This document shows, piece after piece, positions 40,309-50,558 of a stretch of DNA of 64,000 nt (the stretch's first letter is position 1; each line of letters opens with the position of its first letter). The notes under the pieces were generated by a model. It was given only the letters and a program-made list of their open reading frames with translations, had not been told where the DNA came from and made no database searches. The translations under genes were made by a program, and so were the position numbers. The stretch covers positions 1 through 64,000 of the forward strand of contig NZ_LZZM01000132.1 in assembly GCF_002006345.1 (NCBI RefSeq). The letters run 5' to 3'. This DNA comes from Clostridium puniceum. GTDB lineage: Bacteria; Bacillota; Clostridia; Clostridiales; Clostridiaceae.

Positions 40309-41202
40309 ATGAAATATTATCCTAAATCACTAAAGTTAACAATAATTATATTACTTGCTATTTTTACTTTTACATTTTTTGGCGTAGATGTTTATGCTAA
40401 AAGTTCAACCACTTCTAGTGTAACCACTTCAAAATCTAGCGAAAATAGCTTCAAATCAGGAAATTATGGAGCATCAACGGCCAAAAGCAGTACAAGTACT
40501 AATAGTCAAAGTTCAAACAAAGATACATCTGCAGGAAGTGCAAGTGGTTATAAATCAGGAAGTTATAGTAGTGGATCGGGGGCTAGCAGTAGTAAGAGTT
40601 CAAGTACAAACACTTCGAAGGCTAATGGAAGCGGCTTCAAGTCGGGAAATTATGGAGCATCAACGGCCAAAAGTAGTACAAGTACTAATAGTCAAAGCTC
40701 AAACAAAGATGCATCTGTGGGAAGTGCAAGTGGTTATAAATCAGGAAGTTATAGTAGTGGATCAAGGTCTAGTAGTAATAAGAGTTTAGGTACAGACACT
40801 TCTAAGGCTAGCGGAAGTGGTGTCAAATCAGGAAATTATGGAGCAACAGTTGCAAAAAGAAGTTCAAATCCTCAAGTAACTAATAACTCAAGGTATGGAA
40901 AATCAGGTGTTGGATTAGGAATATATATTATTAATTCAAACGAAGATGATTCAACAGGGGATTACATAGAATCAGATGATGATAATCTAATAGATGACGA
41001 TAATCCAATAGTTGATGATGATGATGAAAATAATAAAACATCTGTGGAAGTAGATAAATCTAATCCATCAGCTACCCAAAAAACATTATCTAAAAACCAA
41101 GTTATAGCAGCCTCATTATTTGGGTTAGGGCTTATAGAAATTATTTGTTCAGCAATAGTAGGACTATTTGTGTATTTGATTCTAAGAATAAAACGAAAAT
41201 AG
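40309..41202 (+). CDS. Ser/Gly-rich repeat surface protein with C-terminal membrane anchor (297 aa)
   Basis: A signal peptide (YPKSLKLTIIILLAIFTFTF, cleavage near VYAKSS at residue 30) is followed by a low-complexity Ser/Gly/Lys/Tyr region with a 62-residue repeat (FKSGNYGASTAKSSTSTNSQ, ending GYKSGSYSSGS) present twice and begun a third time. An acidic spacer follows (ESDDDNLIDDDNPIVDDDDE, about 220-240), then a single membrane helix (ASLFGLGLIEIICSAIVGLF) with IKRK at the end. It would stand outside the cell anchored by its C-terminus. No wall-sorting LPXTG motif. TAGGAG precedes the ATG. Function unknown. Confidence 0.8.
   Translation: MKYYPKSLKLTIIILLAIFTFTFFGVDVYAKSSTTSSVTTSKSSENSFKSGNYGASTAKSSTSTNSQSSNKDTSAGSASGYKSGSYSSGSGASSSKSSSTNTSKANGSGFKSGNYGASTAKSSTSTNSQSSNKDASVGSASGYKSGSYSSGSRSSSNKSLGTDTSKASGSGVKSGNYGATVAKRSSNPQVTNNSRYGKSGVGLGIYIINSNEDDSTGDYIESDDDNLIDDDNPIVDDDDENNKTSVEVDKSNPSATQKTLSKNQVIAASLFGLGLIEIICSAIVGLFVYLILRIKRK
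40450..40851 (+). repeat. 186-bp in-frame tandem repeat, two units plus a partial
   Basis: Units begin at 40450 and 40636, a partial third at 40822. The spacing is exactly 186 bases (62 codons) and the DNA is highly alike, indicating recent duplication within the surface-protein gene. Confidence 0.88.
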
Positions 41203-41342
41203 TCAGTATAGATTTTTTGAGAAGCTATATTACAAAAAGAATTCTGACTTCTTATGAAGACACAAATTTTCTTGAAACAAAAACGAAAGGGGAATGGAGC
41301 AATTATTACATAAAGTAGTTTGCACCATACCCCTTTTAGCTT

Positions 41343-41635
41343 CGAAAATTATTTTAAAGCTTTGCTTATTCATAGAGTTTTTTACTTTTTGATAATAAAC
41401 TGATTTATGAATTCTTCAAGTTAAAGTACTCCAATTTGTTTCTTGCTCTGATCTTCTAATATCCTTTAGGTATTCACTTATTTGTTCATTACATGTATCT
41501 ATAGCTTCTTCAACAACTTTTGTATGATAAATTTCTTTGTGGATAAAGCTATTAAAAGGCACTCTTGGTTTTTTGTGTGATTCGTCTGATGGATACCCAA
41601 GCACCAAACCAACAATTGGGAAAGTATATATAATT
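41343..41635 (-). pseudogene. Truncated nitroreductase copy (C-terminal third)
   Basis: On minus the sequence MVLGYPSDESHKKPRVPFNS, then EEIY/HKEIYHTKVVEE and RRSEQETNWSTLT matches the C-terminal third of the gene at 39239, then drifts out of frame near 41416 while DNA similarity continues to about 41343. The upstream two thirds are missing; similarity ends abruptly near 41635. It is 1.4 kb from the intact gene, on the other side of the surface-protein gene, and cannot be functional. Confidence 0.8.
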
Positions 41636-41766
41636 ACGAGAAATGGTTTAGTGTAAAATTAGTTTAAGTTAGTATAAAGTGAAAAAAATAAAATATTTTC
41701 TATACGTTTACATAATTTTGTGTTATAATTGAAGATATAGTTTGCGAAGTGAAAAGGAGAGATTTG

Positions 41767-42186
41767 ATGTTGATAGGTTATAAGTGGAGAAAAGTTATAA
41801 AAAAATCAATTGCTTTTGTAGCAGCACTGAGTATTTATTTAGGAACAGGAATTGCTTTTTTAAGTAATACAGCTAAGGCAGCAACAGCAAATGAACTAAT
41901 TTGTTCAGCAACAGCATATACAGCAAGTGATGGAAGCTTAACAGCAAGTGGACGAGCAGTAGAAAGAAATCAAGATGGAATAAGTACAGTTTCAGTGGAT
42001 CCAAATGTAATTCCGTTTGGAACATACTTATATATTGAAGGATATGGGTATGCAGTAGCTGCAGATACTGGTAGTTCAATAAAAGGAAATGAAGTTGATG
42101 TATACTTTCGAAGCTCCAGTGAATGTAATAATTGGGGAAGACAAACTGTTAAGGTTACAGTGTTAGGTGATTCTATAAACTGGTAA
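41767..42186 (+). CDS. Secreted 3D-domain protein (139 aa)
   Basis: The ATG at 41767 follows AAGGAGAG with 6-base spacing; the upstream GTG would overlap it. A basic start and hydrophobic segment (SIAFVAALSIYLGTGIAFLS) end at KAATA (about residue 36) as a signal peptide. The mature 100 residues are a 3D domain (double-psi beta-barrel, as in YocH, YabE and Rpf-like wall enzymes): TAYTASDGSLTASG, VDPNVIPFGTYLYIEGYGYA and AADTGSSIKGNEVDVYF, with the three Asp for which it is named. It is probably a stationary-phase muralytic protein or fragment of one. An extended -10 TGTTATAAT lies at 41721-41729. Confidence 0.88.
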   Translation: MLIGYKWRKVIKKSIAFVAALSIYLGTGIAFLSNTAKAATANELICSATAYTASDGSLTASGRAVERNQDGISTVSVDPNVIPFGTYLYIEGYGYAVAADTGSSIKGNEVDVYFRSSSECNNWGRQTVKVTVLGDSINW

Positions 42187-42326
42187 ATAACACATTGAAA
42201 TAGATTGTTATAACAAAACAAATTTTATAATACATAATTACTTTATATAGTTTTTTAAGTATGATTTTAATTTGTAGTTACAATTGAATATATGGAGAAA
42301 AGTAAAAATAGTAAGTAAAAAATTGA

Positions 42327-42371
42327 TATACACTAAGCATTTTAATTGTTAAATGTTTAGTGTATTTTTGG
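42327..42371 (+). terminator. Terminator of the 3D-domain gene
   Basis: ATACACTAAGCATTT (42328-42342) pairs with AAATGTTTAGTGTAT (42351-42365) through one G-U pair, followed by TTTTGG. Confidence 0.75.
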
Positions 42372-42536
42372 TTTTATCTTTTTATATAGTATATAAATCT
42401 CATTGAAATTAAAATAATATTAAATGATATGTAGAAATGTGTGGAAATTAGGGTGAAAAAAGGTTCGAAAATTAAGAGGGAATGAGAGGTATATGTAGAA
42501 ATAACTTATATGAGCATGAAAAACTTTGGAGAAATT

Positions 42537-42645
42537 TATATATATGTTCTAAAAAATTTTGTTCATTAAGATTTAATTTCTATATTAGAGTGATTGGATA
42601 AGACAACCAACTAAATTATGAACTTTCTTAATTAGAACTTATATA
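42537..42645 (-). mobile_element. MITE-like 110-bp repeat, copy B
   Basis: It is the reverse-complement counterpart of 13637-13747, differing at only a few positions, with the same near-perfect terminal inverted repeats. It lies in intergenic DNA after a terminator. Confidence 0.65.
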
Positions 42646-42928
42646 CTTTAGTTTTTCCTGAAATTTTATTAGAAAGCAAACAAATAATTTTGTGAAAACT
42701 CATATTTTAGTAAGGAATAATTTGCACGATGAAGAATTCGAATGAAAATATTTCCGAATAAATTATAAATAATGTAAACTTCTGTATATAGAACTATGGA
42801 ATTGTGATAAAAATTCAACCAGAATTAATAATAAAATTTTAAAATGTATTTGTTTGCGTATAAGAAAAGAAGGACTTGGATAAAATTTTTATTAAACCTT
42901 TATAATAAGTTATAAAATATAAAGGACA

Positions 42929-42974
42929 AAAGATTAGTTACGCAATTATTAGATTAAGTAGCTAATCTTTTTTG
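42929..42974 (+). terminator. Orphan intrinsic terminator
   Basis: AAAGATTAGTTAC (42929-42941) pairs with GTAGCTAATCTTT (42958-42970), one G-U pair, followed by TTT. No gene precedes it within 700 bases. Confidence 0.65.
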
Positions 42975-43305
42975 AATATATATTTTGAAATATATATGTT
43001 ATGAAAAGTTTGTTCAGAAAAAAGGAAGTTCTATTTTTAGAAACATGGATAAGATAATATTATTAATTAAATTATATAATTAATAATTATTCTTATGATA
43101 AATAGTTTTAATTTATTATAATTTTTAACAATATGACAAAAAAGATAATATTAGGAATATTATTGCTATAATATTCCTCCAAGTGCTATAATTAAAATAT
43201 TAAATTAATAATATTTGTTAATTAACAATTATTACAGTATACTAGATTAGTAGAAGGAATAAAGGTTGCAGTTATATGTATTAAAAATAAATAGGGGGAA
43301 TTTTT

Positions 43306-46300
43306 ATGTTTAAGATACCAAGATTGAAAAATCTCATTAAGGTCCTTAGAACAGGTTCAGTAAGACTATTAATTAGTGCTTTGTTTATAACCCTTATGAC
43401 TACGACTGTAGGAATTATAACTTATATTGTATTTACAAATTGGAAAGTTTCTGTAGATAATACTATAACAAAAATGGAAGAAGATTCAAGTCAGGACACT
43501 TTTAATGAAATACAATCACTATTTAGTGTACCTTTATATAATAATGCAATTAATCATAATTTAATTCAATATGGAATTGTAGATATACATAATAAAGAGC
43601 AAAGGGATGCCTTTTTTTCAGGAGTAATTAAATCAAGTAGTGAAGAAATTTATAGTTTTAGTTTTGGAACAGAAGATGGAGAATATTATGGAGCAAGAAA
43701 AAATGAAAAAAATGAACTGGAAGTATATAGAAGTAATTCTGAGACTAATGGTAATTCTATGTATTATAGCTTAGATGATGACTTAAAGGAAGGACGTTTT
43801 ATTAAGGACTATGGAGAATTTGATCCGAGAACAAGAGATTGGTATGTAAAAGCTAAGGAAAAGAAAAAACCAGTATTTTCAGCTATTTATAAGCATTTTA
43901 TAAAAGATGATTTAGCGCTATCAGCAGCTTATCCTATTTATAATAAAGATGGAAGTCTCAAAGGCGTAATGGGAACACATATAACTATTTCAAATCTTAA
44001 CGAATCTTTAAAAAAAATTGCAGATAATAATTTAACTACAACATATATAATTGAGAAAAATTCAGGATACCTTGTTGCAAATTCACTTAATAAGCTTAAT
44101 TTTGAAGTGCTTTCAGATGGGAATATTGAAAGAGCCTTAATTGGAAATATTGAAAATAAACCAATTATTGAAGCATATGAAAATTACAAAAATACCTCTA
44201 ATGAGAGTTTTATTTCACAAATAGAAGATGAAAAGTACCATATAAAAATAGTTGAATATGAAAAAGAGGGTTTAGATTGGCTTATAATAACTTCTATTCC
44301 TGAAAGTATGTTCACAAAAGAAATAAAAAATAACATTAATATTGCAATAATATTAATTATGATTGCTTTTATTTTAGCAACTATAATTCACATAGAAAGT
44401 ACTGCATTTATTTTAAAACCAATTAATCATTTAATAATAATTTCAGATAAATTTTCTAAGGGGGATTTATCAAAGAGAGCTAAGATTTTCAGAAATGATG
44501 AAATTGGAAGCCTGTCTAAGGCTTTTAATAGTATGGCAGAAGAACTGTATTCGTTAATAAATAATCTTGAGGAAAAAGTTAAACATAGAACAAATCAATT
44601 GGTTATTGAAAAAGAAAGGGCAGAAGAAGCTAACATGACCAAGAGTCAATTTTTGGCAAATATGAGCCATGAAATAAGAACACCTATGAATGGAATTGTT
44701 GGTTTTATAAGTCTCCTTGAGAAAACTGAGTTAGATAGCACTCAAAAAGATTATGTTGAAACAATTAAAAGCTCTTCTGATACTTTAGTTGCAGTCATTA
44801 ATGATATACTTGATATTTCTAAAATAGAAGCCGGAAGAATGGAAATGGAAAATATTCCCTTTGACATTCGATCTATATTTGAAAGTACTATATTCTTATA
44901 TGATGCAAAAGCAACTGAAAAGGAAATTGAACTTAATATGCTTATAAGTTCGGCTATTCCAAACTTTGTTATAGGAGATCCAACAAAATTACGACAAGTT
45001 ATAAGCAACTTAGTTAGTAACGCAGTAAAGTTTACACATGAGGGAGAAATATTTATAGAAATTTCATTAATCACAGAAACAGACAATAACGCGGAACTTT
45101 TATTTGAAATTAGAGATACTGGAATAGGGATGAATGAAGAAGAGATAAGTAAACTTTTTAAACCATTTAGTCAAGCAGATTCATCTTCTACCAGAAAATA
45201 TGGAGGATCTGGTTTAGGACTTGCAATATGTAAAAGATTAGTTGAAATGATGGGAGGGTCAATAGGCGTTAAAAGTGAAAAAGGGAAAGGCAGTACTTTT
45301 AGCTTTGAATTAACCCTAGATAAGGCAAAGGATTCTGTTATTCCAGCAATGCCAGATTATTCTATGCTTAAAGGTAAAAGAATATTAGTCATAGATGATT
45401 ATGAAATGAATCGCTATATAGCAAAGGTATATCTTGAAGAAGTTGGAGCTATAGTTAGTGAAGCAGAAAATCTGGAATCTGTTTTAAATAAGCTTACAGG
45501 TTTTGAACATTTATATAATGTCATTTTAGTTGATTATCAAATGAGAGGAATGACAGGATTTCAACTGGCAGAAATTATAAAGAAAAAGTATTTGATAGAT
45601 GATATTCCTTTAATACTTTTAACTTCCATAACTACAAACCTAGAATTAAAAGAGGCTAAACAAAATGGATTTTCAGGATATATTTCAAAACCATATAAGC
45701 GAAGTGAATTACTTGATTGTGTTGCAATGGTGATAGAAGGAAATTACTCAAAAGAAGATTTGAGTAATGTTTTTATTACAGAATATACTGCAGTAGAAGC
45801 TAAATATAACCATAAGTTAAAAATACTTTTAGTTGAAGATAATGACATAAACAGAAAATTCTTCATTAATAGTTTGAAGTTATTTGGCTTAACGTGTGAT
45901 ATTGCCGTCAATGGGTTAGAAGGTTTAAAAGCTTATGAAAATAAAGAATATGACATAATTTTTATGGATTGTCAAATGCCAGTAATGGATGGCTATGAAG
46001 TAACAGGTGAGATACGCAAATTAGAAGATTTAAAAAAGCACATACCTATTATAGCCATGACTGCTTATTCTATGAAAGGTGATGAAAATAAATGTTTAGA
46101 AGCTGGAATGGATGATTATTTAAGTAAACCTTTTGATTTTGAACAAGTTATAGACATTATTAAAAAGCATGTTAAGTCTTTTGAAGATAATAGTTTAAAT
46201 AAGGATACAAATAAAATTAATGACTTAAATATCAGTGAAATTCGTGAAAATAAAAATTCTTATTTTGATGAAACTGTGAAGCTTCTTAGGAAAGAATCAG

Positions 46301-46590
46301 GATTTGATGAAGAATTTTGCAGGGAACTAGTGATGGATTTTTGTAAACAAGCAGAACAACTTCTTATGGATATTAAAGCGAATATAAATCAAAATAATTT
46401 AATTGAAGCTGGTAGACTTCTTCATAAGTTAAAAGGTTCAGCAGGTACTGCAAGAATTAATGATATAGCTAAAAATTCATTAGAAGGCGAAACTGCAATA
46501 AAGAATAATAATAAGGAGTTACTAGTTGAAATAGTAGAAAAAACAGAAAAGTTATTATGTAAATTATGGAGAAAAGGAGAGGAGGAATAA
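43306..46590 (+). CDS. Hybrid sensor histidine kinase: Cache, HAMP, HisKA, HATPase, two REC, HPt (1094 aa)
   Basis: A complete phosphorelay in one protein. Membrane helix (20-42), dCache sensor (about 45-335, with [12 protein letters not shown]), second helix (345-366), HAMP (370-422), HisKA with [10 protein letters not shown] (His455), HATPase (555-675; [24 protein letters not shown]), REC1 (Asp743 in LVDYQMRGM), REC2 (Asp888 in [11 protein letters not shown], with all switch residues) and HPt (His1040 in [11 protein letters not shown]). TAGGGGG precedes the ATG. The next gene, 4 bases away, encodes a REC-GGDEF-HD-GYP output protein and is the likely phosphate acceptor. The external ligand is unknown. 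Confidence 0.95.
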   Translation: MFKIPRLKNLIKVLRTGSVRLLISALFITLMTTTVGIITYIVFTNWKVSVDNTITKMEEDSSQDTFNEIQSLFSVPLYNNAINHNLIQYGIVDIHNKEQRDAFFSGVIKSSSEEIYSFSFGTEDGEYYGARKNEKNELEVYRSNSETNGNSMYYSLDDDLKEGRFIKDYGEFDPRTRDWYVKAKEKKKPVFSAIYKHFIKDDLALSAAYPIYNKDGSLKGVMGTHITISNLNESLKKIADNNLTTTYIIEKNSGYLVANSLNKLNFEVLSDGNIERALIGNIENKPIIEAYENYKNTSNESFISQIEDEKYHIKIVEYEKEGLDWLIITSIPESMFTKEIKNNINIAIILIMIAFILATIIHIESTAFILKPINHLIIISDKFSKGDLSKRAKIFRNDEIGSLSKAFNSMAEELYSLINNLEEKVKHRTNQLVIEKERAEEANMTKSQFLANMSHEIRTPMNGIVGFISLLEKTELDSTQKDYVETIKSSSDTLVAVINDILDISKIEAGRMEMENIPFDIRSIFESTIFLYDAKATEKEIELNMLISSAIPNFVIGDPTKLRQVISNLVSNAVKFTHEGEIFIEISLITETDNNAELLFEIRDTGIGMNEEEISKLFKPFSQADSSSTRKYGGSGLGLAICKRLVEMMGGSIGVKSEKGKGSTFSFELTLDKAKDSVIPAMPDYSMLKGKRILVIDDYEMNRYIAKVYLEEVGAIVSEAENLESVLNKLTGFEHLYNVILVDYQMRGMTGFQLAEIIKKKYLIDDIPLILLTSITTNLELKEAKQNGFSGYISKPYKRSELLDCVAMVIEGNYSKEDLSNVFITEYTAVEAKYNHKLKILLVEDNDINRKFFINSLKLFGLTCDIAVNGLEGLKAYENKEYDIIFMDCQMPVMDGYEVTGEIRKLEDLKKHIPIIAMTAYSMKGDENKCLEAGMDDYLSKPFDFEQVIDIIKKHVKSFEDNSLNKDTNKINDLNISEIRENKNSYFDETVKLLRKESGFDEEFCRELVMDFCKQAEQLLMDIKANINQNNLIEAGRLLHKLKGSAGTARINDIAKNSLEGETAIKNNNKELLVEIVEKTEKLLCKLWRKGEEE

Positions 46591-46594
46591 ATTT

Positions 46595-48013
46595 ATGGGG
46601 GGAAATATACTAATTGTTGATGATTCTTCAATTGAAAGAAAAATAATTAGTCAAGCAATTAAAAAGAAATTAAAGGATGTTAATATTTTTGAAGCGGAAA
46701 ATGGATTAGATATCTCTAATAAACTTATAAAGTATGATATAAATGCATGTATTTTAGATATAATGATGCCAATGAAAAATGGTTTTGAAGTTCTAGAAGA
46801 AATTAAAGAAGACTATAATTTAATGGATATTCCAGTAATTGTATGTACTGGTATTTCTGATAAAGAAGCAATAGAGAAAGCATTAAATCTTGGCGTATAT
46901 GATTATTTTTCTAAGCCATTAAGTGAAGAAGCAATGAAAATATCTCTTCCTTTAAAAATTAAAAATGCCATTGATCTTATGAGAAGAAAAGAAGAGATAA
47001 TTTATTTAAGTTATCATGATCAGCTTACAGGTGTATATAACCGAAGATTTTTTGAAGAAGAATTAATAAGGCTTAATGACAAAGAAAATTTTCCATTAAC
47101 AATTGCTATGGGAGATTTAAATGGATTGAAACTTATTAATGATTCTTTTGGACATGTTATGGGTGATGAAATTATTAAGAAGGTAGCAAAAGTCATAAAG
47201 TCAGGATGCAGACCCAAAGATATTACAGCAAGACTATCAGGTGATGAATTTGTTATTGTATTGCCTAAAACTGACGGTTCTAAAGCAGAAGAAATAATTA
47301 ATAATATTAAAGAAACATTAGCAGAAGAAAGAGTAGGTTCCATAGATATTTCGGTTTCCTTCGGCTATGGATGTAAGTATAGTGAGGAAGAAAAGATCGA
47401 GGATGTTTTTAAAATTGCTGAAGACAATATGTATGGAAAGAAATTGTTTGAAAGTCAAGCTATGAGAGGAAAAACAATTAGAACAATAATTAATGTTCTC
47501 CGTGAAAAAAGCAATATTGAGAAGGAGCATTCTTATAGAGTTTCAGAATTATGCAAAAGTATGGCAGAAGCGCTAGGATTACCTAAGGCTGAAATTGATG
47601 AACTTATGTTAGCTGGAGAATTTCATGATATAGGAAAAATTGCTCTTGATGATAAAATAATTAATAAAGAGGGCAAACTTACAGAGGAGGAGTGGAAGGA
47701 AGTTAAACACCATCCAGAAATAGGATATAGAATGATTAATACAGTAAATCAAATGGCAGCCATAGCTAATTATATATTATATCATCATGAAAGATGGGAT
47801 GGAAAAGGATATCCCAAAGGCTTGAAAGGAGAAGAGATACCGTTTGTATCAAGGATTATAACAATAGCAGATGCTTATGATGCAATGGTTAGTAAAAGAA
47901 GTTATAAAAATGAATTATCAAAAGAATTTGCAATAAAAGAATTGCAAAGAAATGCAGGTAGTCAATTTGACCCTAAGCTGGTAAATGTATTTATTAAAAA
48001 AGTATTAAATTGA
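46595..48013 (+). CDS. Response regulator with REC, GGDEF and HD-GYP domains (472 aa)
   Basis: REC domain (1-120; Asp55 in ILDIMMPM, Lys in YDYFSKP), GGDEF domain (about 145-300) with SGDEF at 215 and an intact RxxD inhibition site (RPKD five residues before it), then an HD-GYP phosphodiesterase (about 310-470) with FHDIGKIAL (His344), KHHPEIGYR and HHERWDGKGYP. It can thus be expected to make and hydrolyse c-di-GMP under control of phosphorylation. Its start follows GGAGAGGAGG at the end of the kinase gene, so the two are coupled. A terminator follows at 48031. Confidence 0.95.
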   Translation: MGGNILIVDDSSIERKIISQAIKKKLKDVNIFEAENGLDISNKLIKYDINACILDIMMPMKNGFEVLEEIKEDYNLMDIPVIVCTGISDKEAIEKALNLGVYDYFSKPLSEEAMKISLPLKIKNAIDLMRRKEEIIYLSYHDQLTGVYNRRFFEEELIRLNDKENFPLTIAMGDLNGLKLINDSFGHVMGDEIIKKVAKVIKSGCRPKDITARLSGDEFVIVLPKTDGSKAEEIINNIKETLAEERVGSIDISVSFGYGCKYSEEEKIEDVFKIAEDNMYGKKLFESQAMRGKTIRTIINVLREKSNIEKEHSYRVSELCKSMAEALGLPKAEIDELMLAGEFHDIGKIALDDKIINKEGKLTEEEWKEVKHHPEIGYRMINTVNQMAAIANYILYHHERWDGKGYPKGLKGEEIPFVSRIITIADAYDAMVSKRSYKNELSKEFAIKELQRNAGSQFDPKLVNVFIKKVLN

Positions 48014-48030
48014 ATTAAAATTTTTATTAG

Positions 48031-48078
48031 TACCTACAGACTAAACTAATGAAAAGATGTTTAGATTGTAGGTATTTC
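48031..48078 (+). terminator. Terminator of the kinase operon
   Basis: TACCTACAGACTAAAC (48031-48046) pairs with GTTTAGATTGTAGGTA (48059-48074), followed by TTT. The remaining 250 bases before the MarR gene hold its promoter and operator. Confidence 0.75.
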
Positions 48079-48256
48079 TGTAGATTCTATTAATTTGAAA
48101 AAGTTTTACAATTTAGTTATTTATCAGATTGTATAAACATATAGTATATGACTTATAGTCTAGGTCCTGTATAACATATTTTATTATTTAAATTTTGAAC
48201 TATGAAATATTTTCATTTATTTATAAAATTTAAGAATAATAGAACTTTATTTTGTA

Positions 48257-48308
48257 TTGACAAATATTTTAACTGGAATTATAATTATTAAATGTTAGAA
48301 ATCTAACA
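48257..48308 (+). promoter_or_regulatory. Promoter and operator of the MarR-ABC exporter operon
   Basis: TTGACA (48257-48262), 17-base spacer, TATAAT (48280-48285). The inverted repeat TGTTAGA-AA-TCTAACA (48293-48308) covers the expected transcription start. A MarR dimer bound there would repress its own gene. Confidence 0.8.
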
Positions 48309-48328
48309 AATAGATAGGAGCATGAAAT

Positions 48329-48760
48329 ATGGATAAAGAGATACATATTGGTCGAAAAATAATTATATTATCTAAGAGAATTCATAGAAAATTAGATAAT
48401 GGTACTTCGAAATACGGTATTACAGGTGTTCAAAGTAGGATACTTGGTTTTATAAACCATAATTCTGAAAAAAGAGATATATTTCAAAAAGATATAGAAG
48501 AAGAGCTTGACATTAGACGTTCTTCAGTAACTAGTGTACTTCAATTAATGGAAAAGAACGGATATATAGAAAGAGTAAGTGTGTGTAAGGATGCAAGACT
48601 TAAAAAGATAATTCTTACAGAAAAAGGTTCAGAAATTCAAAGAAATGTAAAGAATCTTATTCTTGAACTTGAGAAATCTTTAATAGATGAATTAAGTGGC
48701 GAAGAATTAGAGGTATTAGTTTCTTTAATTGACAGATTATCTAATAAAATTGCTGATTAA
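48329..48760 (+). CDS. MarR-family transcriptional regulator, exporter-linked
   Basis: A 143-aa winged-helix MarR protein: helices to about 30, the DNA-binding part IFQKDIEEELDIRRSSVTSV, LQLMEKNGYIERVS, the wing KDARLKKIILTEKG, and a C-terminal dimer helix. TAGGAG precedes the ATG. It is followed by two ABC exporter genes and both the promoter and the gap before the first ABC gene carry its probable site TTAGA-N2-TCTAA. Likely represses the operon until an inducing (toxic) compound binds. Confidence 0.92.
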   Translation: MDKEIHIGRKIIILSKRIHRKLDNGTSKYGITGVQSRILGFINHNSEKRDIFQKDIEEELDIRRSSVTSVLQLMEKNGYIERVSVCKDARLKKIILTEKGSEIQRNVKNLILELEKSLIDELSGEELEVLVSLIDRLSNKIAD

Positions 48761-48786
48761 TAGCAAATTTTTTTTGAAAGATTATT

Positions 48787-48802
48787 AGTTAGAAACCTAA
48801 CA
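48787..48802 (+). promoter_or_regulatory. Second MarR-type operator, in the ABC gene leader
   Basis: AGTTAGA-AA-CCTAACA, one base from the operator at 48293 in its right arm. It lies just before the AAGGAGG site of the first ABC gene. Confidence 0.65.
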
Positions 48803-48818
48803 AAAAGGAGGAATATAT

Positions 48819-50558
48819 ATGATAAAAAAATTAATAAGTTATGCAGCAGAATTTAAAAAAGATACAATTTTAACTCCAGTATATGTTGCATTAGAAGTAG
48901 TGATGGAGACGATTATTCCACTATTAATGGCCGTGATTATTGATGAGGGAGTAAATAAGAAAGATATGAAAACTGTAACTGTTGTTGGAGTAGCAATGTT
49001 AGCAGTAGCATTTTTATCTCTTGCATTTGGTGTACTTGGGGGTAAACATGCAGCTAAATCATCTACAGGTTTTGCTAGAAATGTAAGAAAAGGAATGTAT
49101 TATAATATACAAAATTTTTCTTTTTCAAACATAGATAAGTATTCTACAGCAGGGCTTATAACAAGACTTACTACCGATGTAACAAATGTTCAAAATGCAT
49201 TTCAAATGATAATAAGAATGTTTGTTAGAGCACCATTTATGCTTGTATCTGCAACAGCAATGTGTATTTACATAAATGCAAAACTATCTTTAATATTTAT
49301 AGGTGCAATTATATTTTTGGGCGTTATATTGTATTTTATTATGACTAGAGTACATCCATATTTTGTGGAGGTTTTCAAAAAATATGATGATTTAAATGCC
49401 AGCGTACAAGAAAATTTAACTTCAATTCGTACTGTAAAAGCTTATGTAAGAGAAGAACATGAAACAAGCAAATTCTATAAAGCTTCTGAAGTTTTATATA
49501 AATTCTTTATAAGAGCTGAAAAATTAATTATAATTAATGCTCCAGCAATGCAATTTACTGTTTATAGTTGTATTTTACTATTATCTTGGCTTGGAGCAAA
49601 GATGATAGTTTCAAATTCTATGACAACTGGTGAACTTATGAGTTTATTCACTTATACAACTAACATATTAATGAGTCTTATGATTTTATCTATGATATTT
49701 GTAATGGTCATTATGTCGAAATCATCAGCTGAAAGAATAAATGAAGTTTTAAATGAAAAAAGTGATTTAACAAACTGCGAAAATCCAGTTTATGAAGTAA
49801 AAGATGGCTCTATTACTTTTAAAGATGTTAATTTTTCATACAGTAAAAATTTAGAGAATTCAGTACTTCAAAATGTAGACATAAAAATTAACTCTGGTGA
49901 AACTATAGGAATTATAGGAGGAACAGGTAGTGCCAAATCTACTTTAGTACAACTCATTCCAAGATTATATGATGCAACAAAAGGAAGTATTGAAGTTGGC
50001 GGAGTTGATGTAAGAAACTACGATATAGAAACACTTAGGGATGAAGTTTCAATGGTATTACAAAAGAATGTACTATTTTCTGGAACAATAAAAGAAAATT
50101 TAAGATGGGGAAATAAAGAAGCTACAGATGAAGAGTTGATTTTTGCATGTAGACAAGCTCAAGCGGAAGAATTTATAGAAAATCTTCCAGATAAATATGA
50201 TACTCATATTGAACAAGGTGGAACAAATGTATCTGGAGGACAAAAACAAAGATTATGTATTGCAAGAGCGCTACTTAAGAAACCTAAAATACTAATTTTA
50301 GATGATTCCACAAGTGCAGTAGATACAAAAACTGATTCTCTTATTAGAAGAGCATTTAAAGAAACAATACCAGATACTACAAAGATTATCATTGCACAAC
50401 GTATTTCATCTGTAGAAGAAGCAGATAGAATTATTGTATTAAATGATGGAAAAATAGATGGATTTGGAACACATGACGAATTATTAAAAACAAATGATAT
50501 ATATGCTGAAGTTTATGAATCACAAGTGAAAGGAGCTGATAATAATGAGTCAAAATAA
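48819..50558 (+). CDS. Heterodimeric multidrug ABC exporter, degenerate-site subunit
   Basis: A six-helix exporter domain (residues 1-310) fused to an ATPase (about 330-575). Walker A is GGTGSAKST (366-374, Ala where Gly is usual), the signature VSGGQKQR is intact, but Walker B ends LDDSTS (Asp495-Asp496), so the catalytic Glu is Asp. This is the pattern of the degenerate half of heterodimeric exporters such as BmrC/LmrC. The partner gene overlaps by 14 bases. AAGGAGG precedes the ATG. Under MarR control, probably exporting toxic hydrophobic compounds; the substrate is not known. Confidence 0.93.
   Translation: MIKKLISYAAEFKKDTILTPVYVALEVVMETIIPLLMAVIIDEGVNKKDMKTVTVVGVAMLAVAFLSLAFGVLGGKHAAKSSTGFARNVRKGMYYNIQNFSFSNIDKYSTAGLITRLTTDVTNVQNAFQMIIRMFVRAPFMLVSATAMCIYINAKLSLIFIGAIIFLGVILYFIMTRVHPYFVEVFKKYDDLNASVQENLTSIRTVKAYVREEHETSKFYKASEVLYKFFIRAEKLIIINAPAMQFTVYSCILLLSWLGAKMIVSNSMTTGELMSLFTYTTNILMSLMILSMIFVMVIMSKSSAERINEVLNEKSDLTNCENPVYEVKDGSITFKDVNFSYSKNLENSVLQNVDIKINSGETIGIIGGTGSAKSTLVQLIPRLYDATKGSIEVGGVDVRNYDIETLRDEVSMVLQKNVLFSGTIKENLRWGNKEATDEELIFACRQAQAEEFIENLPDKYDTHIEQGGTNVSGGQKQRLCIARALLKKPKILILDDSTSAVDTKTDSLIRRAFKETIPDTTKIIIAQRISSVEEADRIIVLNDGKIDGFGTHDELLKTNDIYAEVYESQVKGADNNESK

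Larger units (their letters stand above)
42187..43305. other. 1.1-kb intergenic region
   Basis: Holds a terminator (42327), MITE-like copy B (42537-42645), and an orphan terminator (42929). The 280 bases between the repeat and the orphan terminator have no ORF with a ribosome site and could encode a small RNA, but no clear promoter is visible. The remainder before the kinase gene is AT-rich. Confidence 0.45.
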
